Part shown: positions 5,635-12,518 of the stretch, piece after piece
How positions within the stretch are numbered: the first letter of the stretch is position 1
How the letters are laid out: the number at the start of each line of letters is the position of its first letter
DNA from: JANPEF01 sp031413115
Lineage (GTDB): Bacteria > Eisenbacteria > RBG-16-71-46 > DASYSL01
Reading direction: 5' to 3'
NCBI GenBank assembly: GCA_031413115.1
Contig: JANOEH010000065.1
Location: 1-18,696 of the forward strand
DNA length: 18,696 bases
Notes under the pieces: model-generated
Told to the model about the DNA's origin: nothing
What the model saw: the letters and a program-made list of their open reading frames with translations, nothing else
Database searches by the model: none
Program-made: the position numbers and the translations under genes

Positions 5635-6963
5635 CTACCCGAGGCGGCCCATCGCGGACAGAGCCTCTCGCCGATCGAGATCCATCAGTTCGTAGCGCGC
5701 CGGATCGGCGTGGTTCATCCCCCCGTCGGCGAAGTAGATCAGCGCTGCGCGCCCCGCGGCCTGGTCCGCCCGCGCGGCCTCGCCGGGCGCCCCGACGGCG
5801 TAGCGCACCGTTGCGCCGTCGGTCCACAGGTGGCGCAGCGGGCCATCCTGCGCGGGCCCGCGATCGCTCCAGCGCGGCATCAGCTCGCGACACTTCGCGT
5901 CGCGGATGTGGCCAGTCACCTGGGCGAGCCCGGGCGCGAGTCCGCGCGGGTCGAAGCGCCGGCGCGGCGGGCCGTCGAACAGTCCGGGCGGACCGTGGCC
6001 GAGGTCGGGATCGGCCGGTCGCTGCACGAAGATGCCGCGCGATTCGCCACGTTCGGCCGCACCGATCCGGTACAGCGGCTCGAGGTCGAGGGGCGCACCG
6101 GCGGGCGCGCCGGGCGCGGACCAGGCCTGGATCGCGTCCTCGAACCACTCCTGAAATGCCTCGCCCAGGACAACCGCATCGGCGTGCGTGTCATCGGGCA
6201 GTCCGAAGTGACGCAGGTCGTCCAGCGTCACGCCGCCGTGCACGAGCAGGAGATCCGGCGCCGCAGCCCACGCCGCGCGAAACCGCCCCGCGACCAGCAA
6301 CGCCCCGACGATCGCGCGCTGGCGCGCCTCGAAGCCGGACCAGTCGCGCGCCGCGACGCCGACGCCGGGCAACGCGCGATGGCGCTCGAGAAACGCCCGC
6401 CGTCGCTCGGCGCGCCCGGGGGCGCTCATCGGCATCGCCCGCAACGCCGTCGCTTCGTCATGCGCCGCACCGAACGTGGCGTCGTCGAAACCGGCAAGCT
6501 CGCCGACGCGCGCCAGGTCGTGGTTGCCGGTGAGCAGGACGACCTGCGAAGCCGCGTGCCCCGCGAGCCAGGCCAGCAGGCGCACCGAGTTCTCGGCTGC
6601 GAACTTCCGTCCGCCCGCGGGCCCCCAGTCGAAGTGATCGCCCATGCTGACCAGCTGCACGTGCGGATGGAGGCGGCCGTCGTCGGTCAGCAGGTCGTTG
6701 CGATCGAGGATCTCGAGGAACGTCGACAGCGGCGCCTGCGGGTCGCCGATCGCGAGGCGCAGCTCGGGTTTCGCCGCCGGAACCCCGAGCCGGACTTCGT
6801 CCTCGGCCGCGGCCAGGTGCGCGGCACCAAAGCCGGCGGCCGCCCAGGCGAGCGCATCCTCGCGGGCGCGGGCGAATGCCTGCTGCGCGCGCGGACCGAG
6901 GCGGGCCGGCGCGGGATCGAGGGCGTGGGGAGTGTCGGTGGAGTCGGGCGACGGCGGAATCAT
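5635..6963 (-). CDS. Calcineurin-like metallophosphoesterase
   Basis: This is a 442-residue, probably cytoplasmic phosphoesterase with a two-metal centre; its substrate is unknown. Motifs appear in order: AIGDPQAP (71-78), MGDHFDWGP (107-115, the GDxxDxG motif), LLTGNHDLAR (144-152, GNHD), LLVHGGV (239-245) and TGHIRD (350-355). In the first motif the usual GDxH is GDPQ, so the normally metal-binding His is Gln76; this needs care when predicting activity. A helical insert lies between GNHD and the VHGGV motif (about 155-235). The C-terminus has YFADGGMNHADPARYELMDLD (410-430). The ATG at 6961-6963 is chosen by position and lacks a clear Shine-Dalgarno; an in-frame ATG at 6997-6999 would add 12 residues. 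No signal peptide is seen. The gene diverges from the Ser/Thr kinase, 85 bases away, and may share an operon with the secreted protein downstream. Confidence 0.85.
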   Translation of the reverse strand: MIPPSPDSTDTPHALDPAPARLGPRAQQAFARAREDALAWAAAGFGAAHLAAAEDEVRLGVPAAKPELRLAIGDPQAPLSTFLEILDRNDLLTDDGRLHPHVQLVSMGDHFDWGPAGGRKFAAENSVRLLAWLAGHAASQVVLLTGNHDLARVGELAGFDDATFGAAHDEATALRAMPMSAPGRAERRRAFLERHRALPGVGVAARDWSGFEARQRAIVGALLVAGRFRAAWAAAPDLLLVHGGVTLDDLRHFGLPDDTHADAVVLGEAFQEWFEDAIQAWSAPGAPAGAPLDLEPLYRIGAAERGESRGIFVQRPADPDLGHGPPGLFDGPPRRRFDPRGLAPGLAQVTGHIRDAKCRELMPRWSDRGPAQDGPLRHLWTDGATVRYAVGAPGEAARADQAAGRAALIYFADGGMNHADPARYELMDLDRREALSAMGRLG

Positions 6964-6979
6964 CGAGGAGAGTGTAGCA

Positions 6980-6993
6980 GCGGACGCGTCCGC
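6980..6993. promoter_or_regulatory. Perfect 14-bp palindrome in the divergent intergenic region
   Basis: GCGGACGCGTCCGC is perfectly palindromic and lies in the 85-base gap between the divergent phosphatase and kinase genes. Its position would let one regulator act on both promoters. High GC raises the chance of such palindromes, and no clear -10/-35 pair was found for either gene. Confidence 0.35.
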
Positions 6994-7048
6994 CTGCATC
7001 CGCGTGTACCACAAGCGTGTGCGGTCCCTGAGGAGTAGACTCCCGCGC

Positions 7049-9493
7049 ATGCTCATCGGCCCGGGTACCCGCATCGGACACTTCGAAGTGCTCGCCCCGC
7101 TCGGCGCGGGCGGGATGGGAGAGGTGTGGCGCGCCCGCGACACCCAGCTCGGGCGCGACGTCGCAATCAAGACCCTGTCCGCGGAGTTCGCGCGTGACCC
7201 CGAGTTGCTGGCGCGACTCGAGCGCGAGGCCCGCTTGCTGGCCTCGCTCCGCCATCCAGGCATCAACGCCATCCATGGACTCGAGGAGATCGACGGCCAG
7301 CGCTATCTGGTGCTCGAATGCGTTGAGGGGCCGACCCTGGCGGAGCGGCTGCAACAGGGGCCATTGCCGCTCACGGATGCGCTCGAGACTTGCCGCCAGA
7401 TCGCGGCGGCGATGGAGGCGGCTCACGAGAGCGGTGTCATCCACCGCGACCTCAAACCGGCAAACGTCAAGCTGGGGCAGGACGGCGCGGTAACTGTTCT
7501 CGACTTCGGGATCGGCAAGGCCGCGATCCTGCCGGGACTTGCTGGAGATGCGACCCACATCCGGACGCTGACGATGGAGGGAACGAGCCCCGGGGCGATC
7601 GTGGGGACCGCACCATACATGAGCCCGGAGCAGGCGCTGGGTCAGGTGGTGGACCGGCGGACCGACATCTGGTCGTTCGGGTGCGTGCTGTACGAGTGCC
7701 TGACCGGGCGGCAGGCGTTCGAAGGCCCGGGGTTCGCGGCCACGGTGGCGCGGGTGCTGGAGCGAGAGCCGGATTGGTCGGCGCTTCCGGCGAGCACGCC
7801 GACACGGTTGCGCGCCCTGCTGCGCCACTGCCTGGCCAAGCATCCGAAGGAGCGGTTGCGGGACATGGGCGACGCGCGGCTCGAGCTCGAGCGGGTCATC
7901 CGGGGTGAGGACGAGGCCGATGCGACGGTCTCACGGCCCTCCCGCCAAGTGGCCCGCTGGCTTGGAGTCGCGGCCGGCGTCGCCGTGATCGCCCTGGCGC
8001 TCGTCTGGTGGGGAACGAGCCTGCGCCGCACGAAGAGTGCGGTCGAGCAACCGAGCGCCGACCTCCTGGTTCTCGCCGTCCTGCCGATCCGGAACCTCTC
8101 CGGCGATTCAGGCCAGGACTACCTGGTGGACGGAATGACCGAAACTCTCATCGCGACCCTGGCGCGGACGCCCGGTCTCCTCGTCCTCGACCGCAACAGC
8201 GTCTCCGGCTACAAGGACACGACGATCGATCCGGGAAAGGTCCGCCGCGAACTGGGCGCCCACTACCTGCTCGACGGAAGCCTCCAGCGCACCGGTGATC
8301 AGTTGCGGATCACCGCCCGACTCGTCGACACCGGCACCTCGCGGGCACTCTGGACGGACCAGGTCGAGCGCGGGGCGAACGATCTCTTCAGCTTGCAGGA
8401 CGAGATCGCCGGGCGCGTCACCACCGCGCTGCGTCCGGTCCTCCCGACGCGAGCCAACGCATCGGAGCCGGAACGTCGCCCCGCGGGCCCGCCGACCCAG
8501 AACCTCGAGGCCTATGATCTCTTCCTCAGGGCTGGATTCATCTTCGGCAAGGACACCCCGGAGGGCAATCAGCAGGCGCATGAGTTGCTGCTGCGCGCCG
8601 TGGCCCTCGATCCCGGCTTCGCCGAGGCGCACGCCCGCCTGGGCTTCGTCGCCGCACATCAGTATTTCCGTGACGAGCCCCGCGCCGAGTGGGAGCAGCA
8701 GGCACTCCTTTCGATCGAGAAAGCCCTCGCTCTCGACCCACGGCTGGCGCAGGCGTACGTGGCGCGAGCGAAGTTGGTGTGGAGCCTCCCGAAGGGCTTC
8801 CAGTTCGAGCCCGCCCTGCGCGACCTGCTCAGGGCCGTCGAGCTCGAGCCCAGTTCCGTGGACGCCCACCACTGGCTGGGGGTCGTGACGATGCACCTGG
8901 GCCTCTTCGAGCGGTCGGCTGCGGAGTTCCGCCAGGCGTTGCGACTGGATCCCACACACCCGTTTGCGGGCGGTTACCTGGCCTGGATCGAGACTGATCT
9001 CGGACGACCCGAGGTGGCTCTGCAAATGTATGAACGCAACCCGAGGCTCGCCTTCGGGCCGGATGACGCGCTGTTTCGGCTCGGTCGGGTCGAGGAGGCG
9101 CGGCGCCACATCGAGGCCGAGCTGGTCAAGACTCCCGATGATGGCCGGGCCCTGTCCTGGTACGCGCTCGTGCTGGCGCGCGTCGGTGAGAACGCAAAAG
9201 CCGAGACGCTCCTGTTGCACGCGGCGAAACGCATGCCGAGTGTCGGGCACATCCATCACGTCCAGTACGACCTCGCGCGCGCCTGTGCGATCCTCGGTCG
9301 CAAGCCCGAGGCGCTCGCCTGGCTGGAGCAGACGGCCCGCGACGGCATGCCGAATCACCCGCTCTTTGCGACGGACCCCTCGCTGGCCAACCTCAGGGGC
9401 GATCCGGCCTTCGAGGGATTCCTCCGGCGCATGAAGATCCAGCACGACTACTATCGTGCGCTGATCGAGGGCGGGCCCGCGCCGGATCGGTGA
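7049..9493 (+). CDS. Transmembrane Ser/Thr protein kinase with FlgO/TolB-like domain and TPRs
   Basis: This is an 814-residue PknB-type (Hanks) kinase. The kinase domain (about 8-285) is complete: LGAGGMGEVW glycine loop (18-27), VAIK (K41), helix-C Glu60, HRDLKPAN (132-139, catalytic D134), LDFGIG (151-156, DFG), GTAPYMSPEQ (186-195) and TDIWSFG (205-211). A single membrane helix follows (about 303-321). After it, 338-465 resembles the FlgO/TolB N-terminal-like module often found in such kinases and in CadC-type regulators (LAVLPIRNLSGDSGQDYLVDGMTETLIATL; GAHYLLDGSLQ). TPR-like helical pairs run from about 486 to 765 (for example AHARLGFVAAHQYF, AEFRQALRLDPTHPFAGGYLAW). By topology the FlgO and TPR parts should be extracytoplasmic. 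The ATG at 7049 has GAGGAG 13 bases upstream, slightly far; that GGAG can pair with CTCC in a small hairpin (7032-7043). The signal and the kinase substrates are unknown. Confidence 0.9.
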   Translation: MLIGPGTRIGHFEVLAPLGAGGMGEVWRARDTQLGRDVAIKTLSAEFARDPELLARLEREARLLASLRHPGINAIHGLEEIDGQRYLVLECVEGPTLAERLQQGPLPLTDALETCRQIAAAMEAAHESGVIHRDLKPANVKLGQDGAVTVLDFGIGKAAILPGLAGDATHIRTLTMEGTSPGAIVGTAPYMSPEQALGQVVDRRTDIWSFGCVLYECLTGRQAFEGPGFAATVARVLEREPDWSALPASTPTRLRALLRHCLAKHPKERLRDMGDARLELERVIRGEDEADATVSRPSRQVARWLGVAAGVAVIALALVWWGTSLRRTKSAVEQPSADLLVLAVLPIRNLSGDSGQDYLVDGMTETLIATLARTPGLLVLDRNSVSGYKDTTIDPGKVRRELGAHYLLDGSLQRTGDQLRITARLVDTGTSRALWTDQVERGANDLFSLQDEIAGRVTTALRPVLPTRANASEPERRPAGPPTQNLEAYDLFLRAGFIFGKDTPEGNQQAHELLLRAVALDPGFAEAHARLGFVAAHQYFRDEPRAEWEQQALLSIEKALALDPRLAQAYVARAKLVWSLPKGFQFEPALRDLLRAVELEPSSVDAHHWLGVVTMHLGLFERSAAEFRQALRLDPTHPFAGGYLAWIETDLGRPEVALQMYERNPRLAFGPDDALFRLGRVEEARRHIEAELVKTPDDGRALSWYALVLARVGENAKAETLLLHAAKRMPSVGHIHHVQYDLARACAILGRKPEALAWLEQTARDGMPNHPLFATDPSLANLRGDPAFEGFLRRMKIQHDYYRALIEGGPAPDR

Positions 9494-9579
9494 CCCCGCG
9501 CCGTGCAGGCAGCGAGGCGGAGCAGGTCAGAATCGGTTGTCGGGATCGAGCTTGAGGCTCGAGGACTCGGTGCACGAGG

Positions 9580-9655
9580 TGGAGGCGGCACCGGGACTCG
9601 AACCCGGGAATAACGGTTTTGCAGACCGTCCCCTTAGCCACTTGGGTATGCCGCC
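9580..9655 (-). tRNA. tRNA-Cys (anticodon GCA)
   Basis: Read on the minus strand, 76 bases fold as a tRNA: acceptor GGCGGCA/TGCCGCC, D-arm CCC-AAGTGGCTAA-GGG, anticodon stem ACGGT/ACCGT around loop CTGCAAA (anticodon GCA), and T-arm CCGGG-TTCGAGT-CCCGG. The discriminator base is U73, expected for tRNA-Cys, and the CCA end is encoded (9580-9582). It stands alone, antisense to both flanking genes. Confidence 0.96.
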
Positions 9656-9665
9656 TCACGACGGC

Positions 9666-9694
9666 AACGTAACAACTTAGGGGGTTTTCCGCAA
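9666..9694 (-). promoter_or_regulatory. Likely promoter of tRNA-Cys
   Basis: On the minus strand TTGCGG (9689-9694) and TACGTT (9666-9671) are exactly 17 bases apart. The -10 ends 10 bases before the mature tRNA 5' end. Spacing is ideal for a sigma-70 type promoter, although the -10 hexamer is a weak match. Confidence 0.5.
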
Positions 9695-9782
9695 CCGGCC
9701 CGGCTCACCGGCCGATGGGGCATGGCATCCGGCGGTGGAGTGCGGTAGTCTTTCTCGCCCCCCCCGTCGGCTTGATTTCCGT

Positions 9783-9811
9783 GCAACGGCTCTACACCCC
9801 CCCGCCGTTGC
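9783..9811 (+). repeat. Inverted repeat in the NHL gene leader
   Basis: GCAACGGC (9783-9790) and GCCGTTGC (9804-9811) form a perfect 8-bp stem around a 13-base loop containing seven consecutive C. Another run of eight C lies at 9758-9765. The repeat is 53 bases ahead of the NHL gene start. It may be an operator or an mRNA leader hairpin; no U-tract follows, so it is not a terminator. Confidence 0.45.
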
Positions 9812-9845
9812 GGAGCAAGCACCCAACCCCATTCGGGATTGTTCC

Positions 9846-9859
9846 TGCTCGAAGGAGCA
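9846..9859 (+). promoter_or_regulatory. Ribosome-binding site of the NHL gene inside a short hairpin
   Basis: TGCTC-GAAG-GAGCA forms a 5-bp stem with a 4-base loop. The Shine-Dalgarno GAAGGAG (9851-9857), 7 bases before the ATG, occupies the loop and 3' arm, so the fold could partly hide it. The stem is short and may be coincidental. Confidence 0.35.
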
Positions 9860-9864
9860 CCGCA

Positions 9865-10854
9865 ATGACTTCCTGGCTCAAGCGCGTCACCATCCGCATC
9901 GTCCTTGTCGGCGGTGCCCTGTTCGCTGCGTCCGCCGCCACGGCGCAACCACTGTTCTACGTCGCCCAGTGGGGCACGCTCGGCGCGCTCAGCGGTGAGT
10001 TCTTCGGGCCCAACGACGTCACCGTGAACTCGGGCGGCGACGTCTACGTCGTCGATCGACTCAACAATCGCGTGCAGAAGTTCACATCGAGCGGAGCCTT
10101 CCTCGGCCAGTGGGGTTCATTCGGCAGCGGCAATGGTGAGTTCGACGATCCCACCGGCATCGCCGTCGACGGCCCCGGCAACGTCTACGTCGTCGATCGC
10201 GACAACCACCGCGTGCAGAAGTTCGACGGCAGCGGCGTGTATCTGACGCAGTGGGGGACGCTCGGCAGCGGCCCCGGCCAGCTCAACTGCCCGCTCGACG
10301 TGGTCGCCGACAACGTCGGCAACATCTTCGTCTCCGACCAGATCAATCATCGGGTCGAGCGGTTCACCAACACGGGCGGGTTTCTCGGAGAGTGGGGCTC
10401 TCTCGGCGCAGCGGCGGGTCAGTTCGACCATCCCTCGGCGCTGACCATCGGCACCGGCGGCGAGGTGTACGTCGCCGACCTGGTCAACTCGCGCATCCAG
10501 GTCTTCACCGTGACCGGTGCATTCCTCTCGCAGTGGGGCGGGCCGGGCAGCGGCGACGGCCAGCTCGCGTTGCCATCGGGCCTCGCGGTGGACGTCTCGG
10601 GGAACATCTACGTCGCCGACATGCTCAACCACCGCGTCCAGAAATTCAGCGCCGTCGGCGCCTACATCACCCAGTGGGGCATCCTCGGCGCGGCCAACGG
10701 GGAGTTCGAGAACCCGGCTGGCCTGGCGATGGACGGCTCGGGCAACCTGTACGTCGCGGACCGGGACAACAGTCGCGTGCAGAAATTCTCGGAGCTGCCC
10801 ATCCAGCTCGAGCCCACCTCGTGGGGGCGCGTGAAGTCGAGCTACCGGAAGTAG
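9865..10854 (+). CDS. Secreted six-bladed NHL-repeat beta-propeller protein
   Basis: This 329-residue protein has a signal peptide (MTSWLKRVTIR, hydrophobic core, cleavage after ATA near 27) and then consists almost only of NHL repeats. Six blades each carry QWG (or EWG) … DVYVVDRLNNRVQKF-like strands. The marker tryptophans are at 36, 83, 130, 177, 224 and 271, an exact 47-residue period. Six blades make a closed propeller; such folds usually bind proteins, carbohydrates or nucleic acids, and no catalytic motif is visible. A short tail (312-329, ending SWGRVKSSYRK) follows and lacks the sorting-type domain of the other two secreted proteins here. The ATG at 9865 is chosen for the GAAGGAG site and the signal peptide directly after it; the open frame back to 9715 has neither. 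It converges on the lipase-like gene with only 6 bases between stops. Confidence 0.9.
   Translation: MTSWLKRVTIRIVLVGGALFAASAATAQPLFYVAQWGTLGALSGEFFGPNDVTVNSGGDVYVVDRLNNRVQKFTSSGAFLGQWGSFGSGNGEFDDPTGIAVDGPGNVYVVDRDNHRVQKFDGSGVYLTQWGTLGSGPGQLNCPLDVVADNVGNIFVSDQINHRVERFTNTGGFLGEWGSLGAAAGQFDHPSALTIGTGGEVYVADLVNSRIQVFTVTGAFLSQWGGPGSGDGQLALPSGLAVDVSGNIYVADMLNHRVQKFSAVGAYITQWGILGAANGEFENPAGLAMDGSGNLYVADRDNSRVQKFSELPIQLEPTSWGRVKSSYRK
9949..10794 (+). repeat. Six tandem 141-bp coding repeats (NHL blades)
   Basis: The six blades are encoded at a constant 141-base period with no insertion or deletion. Short near-identical stretches recur, such as CGCGTGCAGAAGTTC at the end of blades 1 and 2 and CAGTGGGG at the start of most blades. 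Uniform length suggests fairly recent unit duplication or strong structural constraint. Confidence 0.8.
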
Positions 10855-10860
10855 CGGACC

Positions 10861-12507
10861 TCAGGGCAACGCGACGACGCGCCGCATCCGCTCTTCCCGC
10901 GACGTCTTCAGGCGCACGAAGTAGAGCCCCGGCCGCACGCGCCGTCCAGCGTCGTCGCGCAGGTCCCAGGCGACTGCGTGCTCGCCCGCCACGGTAAACT
11001 CGTGCGCCAGGGCGCGAGTGCGCCGACCCGCCACGTCGATCACTTCGAGCGTGATCGTCTCGTTTCGCAGCAACGTGAAGCGCAGGCTCGTGCGGAGCTC
11101 CGCCGGGTTCGGCGCCGCGCTGAGGCGCGCGAGGGATGCGCCCCCTGCGCCGGGTGCGACGGCGACGACCGGCGGAGCCAGCTCGAGACCAAGCCGCTCT
11201 GCGGTCCATGGGGAGATGAACACGTGCTCCTCGTTGGTCGGCTGCCAGTAGACCGCATCGAACGGGGACTCGGCCGCCGGATCCGCCAGCAACGTCAGGT
11301 CGCGGCCAAGCTCCGTGTCGTCGACGTCGAGCGCGCTCATCGTGGGGATGAAGCAGTGCCGATCGTGCAGCGCGACGATGTCGCCGTACGGCGCCTCGGT
11401 CGTGTCGAGCTGTGCCATCGACGCACGCCAGCCGCCCGGCGCCGAATCGAAGGGCCGCGTGCCCCCCACCGTCACCTGGCGCACCGTGTCCGAGACGAAC
11501 AGGATGCGGAGGCGCCCGTCGAACACCAGCGCGCTGCCCCCGTCTGCCACCGCACGCACGTCCCCCGAGATGAGCACGAGGACGTTGTTGAAGCCGTACT
11601 CGATGAGCTGGGCACCGGGCGCATACCCCTGGCCCGTCCCGTCGCCGGTGCCGTTGGCGAAGGCGATGCGCCGCGGCTGGGCCGGGTAGCCGCCGAGCCC
11701 CGCCAGCTCGGCGAGCAGCGTCGTGCGCAGCGGATCCGGAGAGGCCGCCGTGCCCGCGGTGCTGCCGAAGTGGTAGACCAGCATCTGTCGCGCTGCGGGT
11801 GACTGCAGGATGCCGCGGAAGATCGCGGCGTCGGCGGACTGGCCGGCAAAGAAGTCGACCCAGTGCTGGAGCCCGAGCGGGATGTTCGCGCCGCGCTGCG
11901 GCGAGTCGAACGAGACGAAGGTGCGCACGCGGTGCGGCAGCGCGTTCGCCTCGAGCCAGGCCAGCCCGTAGCGCGCCACGAGCCCGCCCATGCTGGCGCC
12001 GACGACGGGCAGGGTCTCCCCCGGCGCGATCGCAGCCTCGACCTGTTCCAGCAGCGCGGTGAACACGAATGCGTTGCGCTGGATGTAGTCGGTCGCATCG
12101 GTGAAGTCGAGCACGACGGCGTCGTAGCCACGGGCGAGCAATGACTCGACCAGCGCCTCCTGGTTGAGGAGGGTGTACAGCTCATCCCAGTCCATCGAGT
12201 TGTCGAGGTCGAAACCCTCGACGACCACGATCGGGTGGGTGAGCGCGGCATGCCCGGGGGCGAGCAGCACGTACGCCCGTCCGCTCGCGGCCTGGCCCAG
12301 GTACGGCACGGTCGCGGTGACCTCGAGCGTGTCGTCCGGGGCAGGCACGGGGCTGCCGGCGACGATCGGCGGGAAGAACAGCCCGTGCAGGGAAGGCGCG
12401 GCGGCAGTCGCCGCCGGCGCCACGGTGGGCATCAGGAGGACGGTCACGGCTACGAGAAGGTCACGCAGTGCGCGCGGCCGGCGGGAGACGACGGGTCGGA
12501 GGGACAT
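10861..12507 (-). CDS. Secreted lipase/esterase-like alpha/beta hydrolase with C-terminal sorting/FlgD-like domain
   Basis: This 548-residue exported protein starts at the ATG 12505-12507, which opens an Arg-rich n-region and hydrophobic core (about 1-36, MSLRPVVSRR … LLMPTVAPA). The hydrolase part (about 75-430) has VVVEGFDLDNSMDW (94-107), a nucleophile elbow VVGASMGGLVARYG (168-181, Ser172), FVSFDSPQRGANIPLG (197-212), HCFIPTMSALDV (384-395) and NEEHVFISPW (425-434). H428 or H384 are candidate catalytic histidines. The overall look is that of lipases acting on ester lipids, but the substrate is unknown. The C-terminus (461-548) is a FlgD-Ig/sorting-type domain (RLSAAPNPAELRTSLRF … VRPGLYFVRLKT), the same class as in the 2972-5575 protein. 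No good Shine-Dalgarno is seen. The gene lies 11 bases after the lipid kinase-PAP2 stop, so it is probably the last gene of that operon and perhaps coupled. Confidence 0.83.
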   Translation of the reverse strand: MSLRPVVSRRPRALRDLLVAVTVLLMPTVAPAATAAAPSLHGLFFPPIVAGSPVPAPDDTLEVTATVPYLGQAASGRAYVLLAPGHAALTHPIVVVEGFDLDNSMDWDELYTLLNQEALVESLLARGYDAVVLDFTDATDYIQRNAFVFTALLEQVEAAIAPGETLPVVGASMGGLVARYGLAWLEANALPHRVRTFVSFDSPQRGANIPLGLQHWVDFFAGQSADAAIFRGILQSPAARQMLVYHFGSTAGTAASPDPLRTTLLAELAGLGGYPAQPRRIAFANGTGDGTGQGYAPGAQLIEYGFNNVLVLISGDVRAVADGGSALVFDGRLRILFVSDTVRQVTVGGTRPFDSAPGGWRASMAQLDTTEAPYGDIVALHDRHCFIPTMSALDVDDTELGRDLTLLADPAAESPFDAVYWQPTNEEHVFISPWTAERLGLELAPPVVAVAPGAGGASLARLSAAPNPAELRTSLRFTLLRNETITLEVIDVAGRRTRALAHEFTVAGEHAVAWDLRDDAGRRVRPGLYFVRLKTSREERMRRVVALP

Positions 12508-12518
12508 GGCCGACCAGT

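Noticed and set aside
2762..5695. 977-residue open frame on the plus strand
   Set aside because: It is antisense to the secreted propeller gene, is Arg/Asp/Val/His-rich with no recognisable motif, and has no RBS. Long mirror frames are expected in high-GC DNA.
5576..6148. Upstream extension of the secreted propeller protein by 191 residues
   Set aside because: The extension overlaps the metallophosphatase in another frame, and the internal ATG at 5575 has both an RBS and a signal peptide.
9546..9562. TCGAGC-TTGAG-GCTCGA hairpin downstream of tRNA-Cys
   Set aside because: A 6-bp stem without any U-tract on either strand; it is not convincing as a terminator for the tRNA or the kinase gene.
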